DNA of 64,000 nt from Eubacteriales bacterium (GTDB lineage: Bacteria > Bacillota > Clostridia > Lachnospirales > Lachnospiraceae). Where the stretch lies: assembly GCA_030533405.1 (NCBI GenBank), contig JAUNJF010000014.1, positions 1 to 64,000 on the forward strand, read 5' to 3'. Below are positions 43,203-52,407 of the stretch, one piece after another (the stretch's first letter is position 1; every line of letters begins with the position of its first letter). Both the position numbers and the translations under genes were made by a program. The notes under the pieces are model-generated. The model was not told where the DNA came from. It did no database searches and saw only the letters and a list, made by a program, of their open reading frames with translations.

Positions 43203-43279
43203 CTCTCTTTGTGTTCTTGTTTGTCTTCATAATATTTGTCCTCTTTTCTTTCTTTGTTAGCGATTTGTTTATCGCTCAT
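43166..43279 (-). pseudogene. chimeric remnant: Lys-rich mini-ORF, 37 codons
   Basis: A frame beginning MSDKQIANKERKEDKYYEDK and ending KKKAEKAANNQ. Its 5' part copies the leader of 36731-36852 and its 3' part copies the end of the gene at 47218-47529. The ribosome site is poor (AAGAG touching the ATG). Best explained as a deletion product; a real small basic peptide cannot be excluded. Confidence 0.45.
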
Positions 43280-43365
43280 CTCTTTGTTGAACTTATATTA
43301 TCATTTACAAACAGGAGTATCCATTTATTTACCTTACACTTTCCTTACAAGGTTGTAAGATAAAA
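43234..43365 (-). repeat. duplicated leader region, copy 2
   Basis: Matches 36731-36852, including the dyad CTTACAA-N2-TTGTAAG (43344-43359) and GTGTAAGGTAAATAAATGG. No intact gene follows it. The remainder of the 42903-43461 gap holds the terminator module and no other gene. Confidence 0.6.
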
Positions 43366-43461
43366 CATATGCTACCTCATACCCATGCATCCCGAATCGA
43401 CTTTACTGTTCTTGGGATACAAACGGGAAACCCCATCCTATACACGACTCCGCAAACAAAT

Positions 43462-44607
43462 CTATTTCTCATCAAATTGCAGATTAATGGTAAATGGTTC
43501 ACCAACCGGTTTCTTTTTCACATCATCCATAGAACCACTTTCCTCTGGGTACTCCTTTGCAAAAGCAGTCACCATGAAACTTGTTACATTAGTCATATCT
43601 GCAGTACTATTAACACTATTATGATTATATTCTTCATCAAAATAGATTATTTCAAACACTAGATCATTTTCACGTTGTCTTTTCATATAAATCTCCATAG
43701 TACGTCCCAAATTATCCGTTCCTGTCATCGTGACATCATAATTACAATTTCCCATCTCACTAGGGATAATCTTTCCATATATTTTTTGCACTATAGGACT
43801 TGAAGTATATCTCTCTAAGGCTATCTTCGAACCATCTTCGAATTCTAATGTCTGATTCAATTCACATTGTTTCGTTTCCGCCATTAATTCTTCACTGGAT
43901 GCAACAATGGATACTGCTCCAATCTTTTTCCGAGGAACAAATGGTGTTAAACTACTTTTGCAAAACAAAAAGTCAATGGTTTGATCTTTCGATAAATCTA
44001 TATTCTCTACGCTGATTTCTTCATATCTCAATTCCGTCACTTCTGTATCTGTGTAACCAATTACTTCTGAACTTCCACCCATTCCACCGGAAACGGTTTC
44101 TCCATTTACCTGTACATCTATATCCACATCCTTATCTACAGGGATGCGAACCCGATTCAACTCCATATCCATTCCCTTTACATCGACCGGAGCTGTAACT
44201 GTGTACGTTAAATAAACACTATCCCAATCAATCGCTACATCTACAAACGTTATATTATAACCATGCTTGCTTATTGTCTTATTAACTACCGTAGTTGGTG
44301 TATAGGATGAATTTCCAATTAATTCTTGCAGTGTATACTTCATACTATTGAACTGCGCAGATACTTCCCCTCGCACTGCCCACAACACCACAACACATAC
44401 AAGTAATGATGCAACCATTGCATATTTCATACATGTTTTTCCCCAAGCTTCTCTCTTTATTCCGCGTGATTGATAAAACGCCTTTTCCCACTTTTTAAGT
44501 TCTTCTTTTGATACAGATTGTTTCTCATATCCAGACAAATCCTGCTCCATATCATTTAACAAATCGTATATGTTCTTTTCTGTATCAACATAATAATCTG
44601 TACTCAT
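43462..44607 (-). CDS. DUF4179 anti-sigma-like membrane protein
   Basis: 381 aa. A cytoplasmic N-terminus of about 60 residues (likely sigma-binding) precedes one membrane helix (about 64-82, MKYAMVASLLVCVVVLWAV) and an extracytoplasmic DUF4179 domain (GYNITFVDVAIDWDSVYLTY). Its start overlaps the sigma gene stop by four bases. It probably sequesters the ECF sigma of 44604-45152; stimulus unknown. Confidence 0.85.
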   Translation of the reverse strand: MSTDYYVDTEKNIYDLLNDMEQDLSGYEKQSVSKEELKKWEKAFYQSRGIKREAWGKTCMKYAMVASLLVCVVVLWAVRGEVSAQFNSMKYTLQELIGNSSYTPTTVVNKTISKHGYNITFVDVAIDWDSVYLTYTVTAPVDVKGMDMELNRVRIPVDKDVDIDVQVNGETVSGGMGGSSEVIGYTDTEVTELRYEEISVENIDLSKDQTIDFLFCKSSLTPFVPRKKIGAVSIVASSEELMAETKQCELNQTLEFEDGSKIALERYTSSPIVQKIYGKIIPSEMGNCNYDVTMTGTDNLGRTMEIYMKRQRENDLVFEIIYFDEEYNHNSVNSTADMTNVTSFMVTAFAKEYPEESGSMDDVKKKPVGEPFTINLQFDEK

Positions 44608-45152
44608 AACACATTTCCTCCATATTGTTTTCTAATCTTCTTTTTTGCCCTGGACAACCGATTGTATAAAACTGATTTTTCAACTTGCATTTGCTCTTGT
44701 ATTTCGTCCATGGTTTCCTCTTCAACATACAAACGATAAAATAACTCTTTGTCCTGCTTTTTCAAACAAGAAAGAAGATGTTCCATTTCTTCCGATAAAT
44801 GTTGCGTCAATTCCGTGCTAGATACATCTGGAATTTTTTCAATTTCCTCTTCGTTGTAATTAAGTTCAACCTGTGCTATTGCATACTTTCGAACGTAATC
44901 AAGTGCCTTTAATCTTGCAATTCCTGCAATCCAGTTTGCAAAACTATTCTTCTCTTCTTTATAATTGGAAATGTGAGTCCACACAGCATAAAAAACTTCA
45001 TTTACACAATCATCCTCATATTGAGACAGGCTATATAAATGCCGTCTCACAACAAACTGTACAAGACTACCATACTGCTCCATAACATATATAAGAGCGG
45101 CTTCATTTCCCCGTTTTAATTGTTTGAGATAATTTCTTTCAGTTATCTTCAC
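44604..45152 (-). CDS. ECF-type RNA polymerase sigma factor
   Basis: 182 aa. Region 2 (YEDDCVNEVFYAVWTHISNY, SFANWIAGIARLKALDYVRK) and region 4 (LKKQDKELFYRLYVEEETMD, EIQEQMQVEKSVLYNRLSRA). It is paired with a DUF4179 anti-sigma gene. Upstream lies a module also found before the next sigma gene, GGCTAATAGGT-A-AACTTTT, which may carry shared promoter elements. Confidence 0.9.
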   Translation of the reverse strand: MKITERNYLKQLKRGNEAALIYVMEQYGSLVQFVVRRHLYSLSQYEDDCVNEVFYAVWTHISNYKEEKNSFANWIAGIARLKALDYVRKYAIAQVELNYNEEEIEKIPDVSSTELTQHLSEEMEHLLSCLKKQDKELFYRLYVEEETMDEIQEQMQVEKSVLYNRLSRAKKKIRKQYGGNVL

Positions 45153-45285
45153 AAAACTGTATCCTCCTGCCTTATTACCATTTCTCTAAAGTCACAAATT
45201 ATTTTGTAATTGTTTTCTACACTGTATATTCGTAATTAGTTTCTATAATCTATCACTTTTCTAAATTTTTATCAAAAAAGTTGTA

Positions 45286-45419
45286 ACCTATTAGCCACAA
45301 TGAATCCTACCATATTTTTTCTGAATAAACATAGAAAAGAGGGCATCCGAAGACGCCCTCTTACTAACCTTACTCTATTCATATTACTAATTGTCTGCAA
45401 CCTTCTCTACTTTTTTCTT
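45286..45419 (-). repeat. 3'-end/terminator plus upstream module, copy 2 (134 bp)
   Basis: About 90 percent identical to 47120-47253 over 134 bp. It contains a non-translated relic of the Lys-rich tail after the stop of the 45432 gene, the terminator hairpin AAGAGGGCGTCTTCGG...CCCTCTTTTC, and GGCTAATAGGT upstream of the next sigma gene. Confidence 0.75.
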
Positions 45420-45431
45420 TACAAAAATAAC

Positions 45432-46457
45432 TTAGTTCGCCTCTGCCTTTTTATACTCTAAAGGAAATGTCACCTCCCAGTCACCATAGATTGGCCCGCT
45501 GTTACAGGTAGTGAATTCTCCCCACATCTCATAGTTTTTTAGTTCTTCAACTGGTATATCAAATATATACTCCTCATAACTATTGATTCTTTCCGAATCC
45601 CAGAAGGAAATAGAAGAAGCGTATTCTACCACTTCACCTGCACTATTTTTCAGAACAAGTACACCGTGATTATCTGTATTCAAAATGTCATCATAACAAA
45701 TTTGAACATGTAGCCTTCCATCTATTTCGCCATATCCTGTCATTATAACACCCATTGTAAGCTGTATTGCATTCTCTTTCTCTGGCTTAATCAGTTTTTC
45801 TAAATCATTTTTATCCTCACCAGATAAGCCTCTGATATCTGGATTATCAGCAAATTCATCTACCGAAGGAAGATTTATCATATCTATTTGACTTATTACA
45901 ATATTGTCTTCTCGCTTTTGACTCAATAACTGATCTACCGAAAAAGTAATCTTATCACCTGAAACCAGCTTTTTCTCCCCCATCGCCTGTATAGCAATAG
46001 AAAAAAATGCCGTCCTTGTTTCTTCATTGTAATCAATTAGTGAACAACCTGAACTCGTATCACAAGGTGCATGAATTCCATAACTGTCGAAGAGATCGGT
46101 TGTCTCATCCAAGCGATTACCTTCTGTATCTCGCATGGATAACACCACTTCTGCCGTGTCACCTTCAATCTTAGCCGCCACTACATTCATTTCAATTCCA
46201 TTATACACACAGCTTTTGTTCACTGGCTTCAATCTCTGAGCAATATCTGGTGAAATTGAATAAAGCAGGTTATAGGTTGCTTCATTTCCTGTTGCAGCCA
46301 GTACTGGCACTGAACAACAAATCAAGCAAAAACAGGCCGCCAGGGTTGCCACTTTCATCCATGTAAATGTATTTTTCTTACTTTTAAAATTATCTGCAAT
46401 GTCTAAATACTGATCATCAATGTCTGTGATTATTTCATATATATTTTGTTTCGTCAT
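45432..46457 (-). CDS. DUF4179 anti-sigma-like membrane protein
   Basis: 341 aa. A short cytoplasmic N-terminus precedes one membrane helix (about residues 33-55, ATLAACFCLICCSVPVLAA) and a DUF4179 extracytoplasmic domain (GIEMNVVAAKIEGDTAEVVL). Four-base overlap with the upstream sigma gene. Presumed anti-sigma factor for 46454-47020. Its terminator derives from the repeated module. Confidence 0.85.
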   Translation of the reverse strand: MTKQNIYEIITDIDDQYLDIADNFKSKKNTFTWMKVATLAACFCLICCSVPVLAATGNEATYNLLYSISPDIAQRLKPVNKSCVYNGIEMNVVAAKIEGDTAEVVLSMRDTEGNRLDETTDLFDSYGIHAPCDTSSGCSLIDYNEETRTAFFSIAIQAMGEKKLVSGDKITFSVDQLLSQKREDNIVISQIDMINLPSVDEFADNPDIRGLSGEDKNDLEKLIKPEKENAIQLTMGVIMTGYGEIDGRLHVQICYDDILNTDNHGVLVLKNSAGEVVEYASSISFWDSERINSYEEYIFDIPVEELKNYEMWGEFTTCNSGPIYGDWEVTFPLEYKKAEAN

Positions 46458-47020
46458 AATTCAAATCCCCTTTCTATCAGATAGGCTCTCAATTTCTTCC
46501 GGAGACGATTCAGACTTACCGATACATGATTCTCGCTCATTCCGTATCGACTAGCTATTTCTGCTATATTATCAGAGTACCAATATCGTCTTACAAAAAG
46601 TGCACATTTTTCTTTCGACAAAGTTCCAAGAAAAGAATTAATCGCCTCTAACAATTGCTTTTGATCTAAAATCTTCTCCGGATTATTATCTCCTGCAATA
46701 CATTCTTCTAATTCATCAAGAACCATTGCAATTTGTCCCTTTCCTCTCTTCTGCGCATTCATCTTCTTGTATAAATCAAAAGCTTGATTTCTTGTAATTC
46801 TTCCGATAAATGTTCTCAACACTTCTGGTCGATTTGGCGGAATGGAATTCCATATCTTCAAGTATGTATCGTTTACACATTCCTCCACATCTTCTTTATT
46901 GTTCAGAATATTATTTGCAATCGCAGTACAGTAATTATTGTACTTCTGTGATATAAACTCCAGTGCATTTTGCTCTCTGTCAAATAAGAGTTCAATAATA
47001 TCATCATCTTCTATGGCCAT
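46454..47020 (-). CDS. ECF-type RNA polymerase sigma factor
   Basis: 188 aa. Region 2 (VEECVNDTYLKIWNSIPPNR, RTFIGRITRNQAFDLYKKMN) and region 4 (LGTLSKEKCALFVRRYWYSD, EIASRYGMSENHVSVSLNRL). GGAGG precedes the ATG. About 25 bases upstream is CGTCTATAT, like the -10 element of many autoregulated ECF promoters; the -35 is not clear. Confidence 0.9.
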   Translation of the reverse strand: MAIEDDDIIELLFDREQNALEFISQKYNNYCTAIANNILNNKEDVEECVNDTYLKIWNSIPPNRPEVLRTFIGRITRNQAFDLYKKMNAQKRGKGQIAMVLDELEECIAGDNNPEKILDQKQLLEAINSFLGTLSKEKCALFVRRYWYSDNIAEIASRYGMSENHVSVSLNRLRKKLRAYLIERGFEL

Positions 47021-47119
47021 ATGATTAACCTCCTTTCACCTATATAGACGAATTCTTCTTTTTAATCTTACACTCTATTTAAAAAAATACTATAAATACT
47101 ATAATTGAGCAAAAGTTTT

Positions 47120-47253
47120 ACCTATTAGCCACAGTAAATTCTACCACATTTTTTCTAAACAAACATAGAAAAGAGGACATCCAAAGACGCCCTCTTACTA
47201 ACCTTACTCTATTCATATTACTGATTGTCTGCAACCTTCTCTACTTTTTTCTT
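47120..47253 (-). repeat. 3'-end/terminator plus upstream module, copy 3 (134 bp)
   Basis: The apparent source copy: it holds the true last codons (KKKVEKVADNQ) of the 47218-47529 gene, its terminator, and GGCTAATAGGT upstream of the sigma gene at 47020. Confidence 0.75.
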
Positions 47254-47529
47254 GTTCTTTGCAATGCCAGCAAATCCAATGGTAATCATTGCAAAGATTG
47301 GTGTGAACTGTGCCCATGGAATCATTGCTCCGTTTACGACGAATTCCTTTACATGATATGCAAATACTGTAAGTGTCATTCCTAATAAAAATAAAAGTAC
47401 TTTCTCCAATTCTTTCATTGGATAACGTATGATTGGTGCATACCAAATTACAATATATAATGCAGCAAATGCAATTATAAATAACACGATTAATACTATT
47501 TTTCTTTTATTCATCTTACTATTTATCAT
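47218..47529 (-). CDS. small membrane protein with Lys-rich tail
   Basis: 103 aa with three hydrophobic segments (about residues 10-30, 42-58 and 70-90) and a C-terminal KNKKKVEKVADNQ tail. The start may be at codon 6 (MNKRK); neither start has a strong ribosome site. The tail is repeated downstream of two other units. Function unknown; similar small membrane proteins accompany sigma/anti-sigma units. Confidence 0.65.
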   Translation of the reverse strand: MINSKMNKRKIVLIVLFIIAFAALYIVIWYAPIIRYPMKELEKVLLFLLGMTLTVFAYHVKEFVVNGAMIPWAQFTPIFAMITIGFAGIAKNKKKVEKVADNQ

Positions 47530-47533
47530 TCAA

Positions 47534-47808
47534 CTAATATTCTGATATTTCAAGATTCGGAATCATTTCAAATACTCTAGTTGTACACAAATCCTCTTTT
47601 TCCTTAAGGACTTCACTTTTTGTAACCCACCTGTAAGCGATTGTTTCTCCTTCTTGCAAGGTTACAGATGTTTTATTGCATGATACAGTAGCCATATACA
47701 CTACATAGTGACAATGTGTTGTATCAACCGTCTTTCTTCCAACTTCATTTAACTTATCCGCAACAAGTCCTGTCTCCTCTAAAATATTACCACAGCAAAT
47801 AGTGACAT
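47534..47808 (-). pseudogene. 5'-truncated Nudix hydrolase
   Basis: An open frame ending at TAG 47534-47536 reads CGNILEETGLVADKLNEVGR (end of a Nudix box, xEExGL), then HCHYVVYMATVSCNKTSVTL and QEGETIAYRWVTKSEVL, normal for the C-terminal half of Nudix proteins. The N-terminal half with the GxxxxxE part is missing and no start codon exists. It fills most of the 385-base gap between the small membrane protein and the XRE gene. Confidence 0.65.
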
Positions 47809-47828
47809 AGCAACCTGATAATAAAAAA

Positions 47829-47871
47829 TAAGAAAAAAGCCATCAACTCAGTAATGAAGTTGATAGCTTTC
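47829..47871 (-). terminator. intrinsic terminator of the XRE regulator gene
   Basis: On the minus strand the stem GCTATCAACT/AGTTGATGGC is followed by TTTTTTCTTATTTTTTATT. It lies 44 bases past the XRE stop and at the edge of the Nudix remnant. Confidence 0.85.
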
Positions 47872-47914
47872 CTGCATTTTCATTTACTCTTGTTTTATAC
47901 AACAAAAAAACAAT

Positions 47915-48940
47915 TTATAACTGGTATATTCTCTCCCTGAACTCTTTAGCAATTGACTCATATTCTTCCTCGGAATAAACATTGTTGTCCTTAATCTGTT
48001 TAAGATAATTCTCACAAATTTCATTTGCTTTTTCCTTATCTCCAGCCCTATCAAATACAATCATTTTATTGTGATTTATCTTTTTTACAATGAATTTTAA
48101 CCGATCTGATGTATATTCTGGACGTGTTGCATAGGCCTCTACTACACGTTCTGCCCATTCAATATTTTCAAGAGCTTCCTCCTTATTTCCGTTGTAAGCA
48201 TATGTTTCTACGATAGAATTCAGTTGCTTGGCCAATATATCGAATATCAATTTGTTGGTGGACATTAAACTGTCCTTCATCGCATCAAAACCTTGTTCAA
48301 AAAATACCAACTCACCAAAAATGGATTCCTTGATTATGTTATTCTCCAAGCTAGGTAAGACATTAATATGTTCTCTGGCATTTGAAAAATCCTTCTTGTG
48401 AATATAAATCCAAGCAAGAGCGTAGTGTGCATTATCAATCAAACGCTGATTACTTGCGTAGCGTATAATATTTACACCCTTTTTAATTCCATCCTCTAGT
48501 ATAGCTTCTGCTCTTTGAGGATTGTCTGAAAGCAAACCTTCCATATCAATGTAATAACTTAAGCCTGCAACCTCCTGAACATACATAAGGCATATTTCAA
48601 AATTCATGGGATTCTTATTGGATTCTTCTGCAAGAAACTCTGTACATTTCAATGCACTTCCTTTGGTATCAGAAATATCCCACATTGCATCCAACTGCTC
48701 TTTTAACTTGGTTGCAAGATAATCATCCTGATTTGCCACATTATATCCAAGCAGCATATCTGTTGTAATATTCAAAGCCTGCGCAATTGGCACAATCATG
48801 GATACATCTGGAAGTCCTGCTTCTGATTCCCATCTACTGATTGCCTGAGGTGTAACACCTAGCATTCCTGCCAATTCTTCCTGTGTAAAGCCTTTGTTTT
48901 TTCTATAATTCTTGATATTCAATCCTAAATTGTTGTTCAT
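47915..48940 (-). CDS. XRE-family regulator with TPR-like C-terminal domain
   Basis: 341 aa. The N-terminal helix-turn-helix (IKNYRKNKGFTQEELAGMLG, VTPQAISRWESEAG) is followed by about 260 residues of paired helices resembling the tetratricopeptide domains of peptide-responsive regulators. AAGGAG is eight bases before the ATG. Target genes unknown. Confidence 0.88.
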   Translation of the reverse strand: MNNNLGLNIKNYRKNKGFTQEELAGMLGVTPQAISRWESEAGLPDVSMIVPIAQALNITTDMLLGYNVANQDDYLATKLKEQLDAMWDISDTKGSALKCTEFLAEESNKNPMNFEICLMYVQEVAGLSYYIDMEGLLSDNPQRAEAILEDGIKKGVNIIRYASNQRLIDNAHYALAWIYIHKKDFSNAREHINVLPSLENNIIKESIFGELVFFEQGFDAMKDSLMSTNKLIFDILAKQLNSIVETYAYNGNKEEALENIEWAERVVEAYATRPEYTSDRLKFIVKKINHNKMIVFDRAGDKEKANEICENYLKQIKDNNVYSEEEYESIAKEFRERIYQL

Positions 48941-49150
48941 AATCTGTACTCCTTATCTATTCAATTTTATTACATAAATAAACTGCAGATTTATTTTGTG
49001 ATTTTATTATATCAAGATTTCTCATATATTCAATCAATGTACTATTGAATAAAAAACAAGCCCACATTGAGTAACTACTCTCATTTTATCTCTCATAGCA
49101 CAAACAGCTTTAGTAAATTCATTATGAACTTCATTAAATATCTAATACAA

Positions 49151-50335
49151 TTACCTGCTTTCCACCTGTGATTTTCTATAGGATGCTAATAGTACTACTA
49201 TAAGTACAGCGATGCACAAACCATAAATCACAACAGAAGCTTCCACATTGTTCATTTTTCCATATCTGTAGGTATTACAAAACGTACCATAATACAAAGC
49301 CATCGTCGGACGAAGTTGCCAAAGCTTTGCAATTATTCCAAGGCTTTTAGGAACATTAAATAATCCTACAAATAGAATAGCAGCATGAATCGCCAAAGTC
49401 GCTACCGAAGAATGGGTAATATGAGACAGAAGCATATTCGTAAGCGCAAAAAGGATTGTGGTTATCATCGCAAGCAAAATAAAGATGCCAACCATCTGAC
49501 CAATTGTAATATTCCAAGGCGAAGAAGGAATAACATTCTGAATCATCCCCAGACTTCCCTCTGCTCCAAAAAATGCGAACATAATTCCAAATAATGTACC
49601 AATAATAACGATCCCCTGAAATAATACAACAGAGATTCCGGCGGCTATTTTAGCAAGGCAAATTGGCATCCGTCCTTTTCTGGTAGATAAAATAATAGCA
49701 TCTGTCCTATATGTTTTCTCATCCGCAAATACACCTGCAAGCGCCACTGCTATATTTAGGAAAAGCACCCATCCAACAAAAAATGATACATCTAAAATAT
49801 TGGAATAACTTCCTGCATAATAATATTTCATCGGCTGGTTTATACTGTCATATTCTTTAAGCCAGACATTTATCTCCTCCTCACTTGCACCAAGCTCCCT
49901 TCCATCATTTATAATATCCTCGCGCATTTTTTCATAGAACGCATCACCTGTTATTGTCTCTACAAGACTTCTGTCACGAACCACATTGTAAATGAAATCA
50001 AACAATGACTTTTTACCAATAGCATTTGCCCCATTCATGAATGCAACTCCCGAATCATAGGCCATCAATTTCTCATATTGAACTGAATTCGCCTTAAGTT
50101 CTTCTATCACTTCGTTTTGGAAATTCATAAAAAACGAATCATCCATTGCTTTCCCTTCTATTTTGGCAAGCTCCGTTCTCGAATCCTTCACATAACTGAT
50201 ATGCCCTTCTGCTGAAAGGTTTGTCACCCCTACAAGGAGTACAAAAGCCAGACCAATTGTCATAGCAATCCACACGGCTTTTTTCGCTAGAATCTTTTTT
50301 ATTTCTGCTGTGTACATTGTAAAACAATTATTCAT
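49151..50335 (-). CDS. ABC-2 type permease
   Basis: About 394 aa from ATG 50333-50335, which overlaps the end of the ATPase gene by eight bases. An N-terminal membrane helix is followed by a large external loop (about residues 45-190) and five more helices, typical of ABC-2 permeases that export lipids, peptides or antibiotics. Last gene of the sigma-membrane protein-ATPase-permease operon. Confidence 0.85.
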   Translation of the reverse strand: MNNCFTMYTAEIKKILAKKAVWIAMTIGLAFVLLVGVTNLSAEGHISYVKDSRTELAKIEGKAMDDSFFMNFQNEVIEELKANSVQYEKLMAYDSGVAFMNGANAIGKKSLFDFIYNVVRDRSLVETITGDAFYEKMREDIINDGRELGASEEEINVWLKEYDSINQPMKYYYAGSYSNILDVSFFVGWVLFLNIAVALAGVFADEKTYRTDAIILSTRKGRMPICLAKIAAGISVVLFQGIVIIGTLFGIMFAFFGAEGSLGMIQNVIPSSPWNITIGQMVGIFILLAMITTILFALTNMLLSHITHSSVATLAIHAAILFVGLFNVPKSLGIIAKLWQLRPTMALYYGTFCNTYRYGKMNNVEASVVIYGLCIAVLIVVLLASYRKSQVESR

Positions 50336-51056
50336 TTTCAGTCTCCTCCTCTTCCTCCTCAAAATTCTGAAGATAAAACGCTTCCAAATCCATGCCCACT
50401 TCATCAAGGGTTCCGTCAAATATAAACTGACCGTCTTTCATCATAAGAATCCTGTCTGCGATATGTTCTACGTCAGACACTATATGAGTTGAAAGAATTA
50501 CAATACTGTCCTTACCGAGTTCTGCGATAAGGTTACGAAAGCGCACTCTCTCCTTCGGATCCAGACCAGCGGTTGGTTCATCAAGCACAAGAATTTTAGG
50601 ATCATTCAATACCGCCTGCGCAATTCCTAAACGTTGCTTCATTCCACCAGAATATGTCTTTATTTTTTTATTCGCAGCAGTTTCCAAATTAACCGCTTTA
50701 AGAAGTTCATTACATTTTCTTTTTGCAGTCGCTTTATCAATTCCTTTCAGCGCCGCAATATACATAAGAAAATCTTTTCCAGTAAAATTCGGATAATAGC
50801 CAAAATCCTGAGGCAAATATCCAAGTGCATCTCTATACATCTCTTCTGACGAATCAAGACTTTCATTTTCTGTTTTAAAACAAATTGTTCCACTTGTAGA
50901 AATTAAAATCCCACATATCATACGCATAAGCGTTGTTTTACCTGCTCCATTGGCTCCAAGCAGGCCAATTACTCCCGGCTTTAGGGTGGCAGATAATCGA
51001 TCCACCGCTATTTTATTTGAATACTGTTTTGTTACTCTATCTAATACAAGTTCCAT
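50328..51056 (-). CDS. ABC transporter ATP-binding protein
   Basis: 242 aa: Walker A LGANGAGKTT, Q-loop QDFGYYPNF, signature YSGGMKQRLGIAQAV, Walker B ILVLDEPTAGLDP, H-loop LSTHIVSDVE. It drives the 49151-50335 permease. Its start overlaps the upstream membrane-protein gene by 16 bases, so the four genes are tightly coupled. Confidence 0.92.
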   Translation of the reverse strand: MELVLDRVTKQYSNKIAVDRLSATLKPGVIGLLGANGAGKTTLMRMICGILISTSGTICFKTENESLDSSEEMYRDALGYLPQDFGYYPNFTGKDFLMYIAALKGIDKATAKRKCNELLKAVNLETAANKKIKTYSGGMKQRLGIAQAVLNDPKILVLDEPTAGLDPKERVRFRNLIAELGKDSIVILSTHIVSDVEHIADRILMMKDGQFIFDGTLDEVGMDLEAFYLQNFEEEEEETENE

Positions 51057-51754
51057 GATAAATCAGACCTTTCATTTACATATTTTATACTTTCATTTAC
51101 AATCCCGCCTAAAAGAGCTACTACCAAAAAAACATACATAGAGTCAGAAACAAAATTCACCTGTCTAAACTCCCGTATAATTGTTGGCAAAAATCCTGTC
51201 GTCAGGCAAACAAGAGGCACACCAATAACGCTTTCTTTTCCATGCCATTTTCTTGCAACCAAAAGACCTCCCCAAACACTTACAAAATATGGAAAGAGCA
51301 GATACATCACAATATCAATCATTCCAGTTTTCCATAAACTATTAAGAAAGATACTTCCACAAATGGTAACGACTCCACTAAATATTCCAAGAATAAGCAT
51401 TCTTATAATCCGAATAAATCTAAGTGAAAATCTGGTACTTGCCTCTAATTCACACATTCCATATCTTTCAGAACAAAATATAAGAGACATAGGAACTATG
51501 GAACAGATTGGAATGATTGAAGAAGCAATCCACATCATATTTTCATCACCCTTTTGCGCTGTTGCCAGAAATAAGGCACAAAGAAAAATACCCGCAAAAA
51601 TACTTTTTACACCCATATATCGAAGCTCATTCTTGATAATGTCACAAAACTGGCGTGATCTTCTTTCGTGCATTTTAATAAATCTACATCCATTATCCGT
51701 TTCCGATACACAATAAGCATTTTTTAGCAGTTGCTTTAATTTTCTATCTGTCAT
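51041..51754 (-). CDS. membrane protein of the third ECF operon
   Basis: 237 aa with a cytoplasmic N-terminus of about 45 residues, then about five to six hydrophobic segments. It overlaps the sigma gene stop by 11 bases and the ATPase gene start by 16. The position suggests an anti-sigma factor or a second permease-like subunit; the family is not recognised. Confidence 0.7.
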   Translation of the reverse strand: MTDRKLKQLLKNAYCVSETDNGCRFIKMHERRSRQFCDIIKNELRYMGVKSIFAGIFLCALFLATAQKGDENMMWIASSIIPICSIVPMSLIFCSERYGMCELEASTRFSLRFIRIIRMLILGIFSGVVTICGSIFLNSLWKTGMIDIVMYLLFPYFVSVWGGLLVARKWHGKESVIGVPLVCLTTGFLPTIIREFRQVNFVSDSMYVFLVVALLGGIVNESIKYVNERSDLSWNLY

Positions 51755-52214
51755 CTTCGTCCTCTCCTTCCATATATTTTTTTAAGAGTTTAAGCCCTTC
51801 CTTTAGGCGTCTGTTTACTGAAAACCTGGATAAATTCATAACCTTTCCAATATCTGCACTAGACATATCACTTATATAACGCAACGTTATAATCTCTTTT
51901 AATTCCTCTGGCAATTTTTCAAGTGCTTCTGTTATTGCAAGTGATTCAATAATACTATCCGACTGTGAATTTCTGCATTCTAACAATTCCGTATAATCAT
52001 CGATATCAACATCCTTGCGTCTTCTGAACTCGTCCATACACAAATTTCTTGCAATCGTATATAGATATGCCATTTCCTTACCAGTATCCTCATAGGTATG
52101 ACTTTTCCACAACTTGAGAAATGTCTCCTGCACAATATCTTCAGCGGTAAATCGATCTTTCGTTTTCATATAACAGTACCTGAGGAGCTTATCGTACTGT
52201 ACTTTCAAATCCAT
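51744..52214 (-). CDS. ECF-type RNA polymerase sigma factor
   Basis: 156 aa. Region 2 (FTAEDIVQETFLKLWKSHTY, LYTIARNLCMDEFRRRKDVD) and region 4 (LPEELKEIITLRYISDMSSA, DIGKVMNLSRFSVNRRLKEG). GAGGAGG precedes the ATG. First gene of a four-gene unit with a membrane protein and an ABC exporter, a common layout for self-protective envelope or antibiotic responses (inference). Confidence 0.9.
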   Translation of the reverse strand: MDLKVQYDKLLRYCYMKTKDRFTAEDIVQETFLKLWKSHTYEDTGKEMAYLYTIARNLCMDEFRRRKDVDIDDYTELLECRNSQSDSIIESLAITEALEKLPEELKEIITLRYISDMSSADIGKVMNLSRFSVNRRLKEGLKLLKKYMEGEDEDDR

Positions 52215-52269
52215 GAATTATTTCCTCCTCTATATGTGTAACGATTTAAGCACCCTTTTTGTGCGCATG

Positions 52270-52318
52270 GTTTTAAAAAAAGGAAAAGAGGCTGTCGCAC
52301 TAAAAATTTAGAGCGGCG
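52270..52318 (-). terminator. intrinsic terminator after the CPBP protease gene
   Basis: The imperfect stem GGCGCCGCTC...GTGCGACAGCC is followed on the minus strand by TCTTTTCCTTTTTTT. It lies 90 bases past the CPBP stop, upstream of the ECF operon. Confidence 0.6.
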
Positions 52319-52407
52319 CCCCTTTAACTTTTGTAATGGCTCTCCTAACTTATACTACGCACTTAATAGATTGCCTTTATGTAACAATTATTCGTTTAAT
52401 ATCCTAG

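Noticed and set aside
43108..47253. Spaced repeats considered as a CRISPR-like array
   Set aside because: The copies are about 2 kb apart, 95-134 bp long and coincide with transcript ends.
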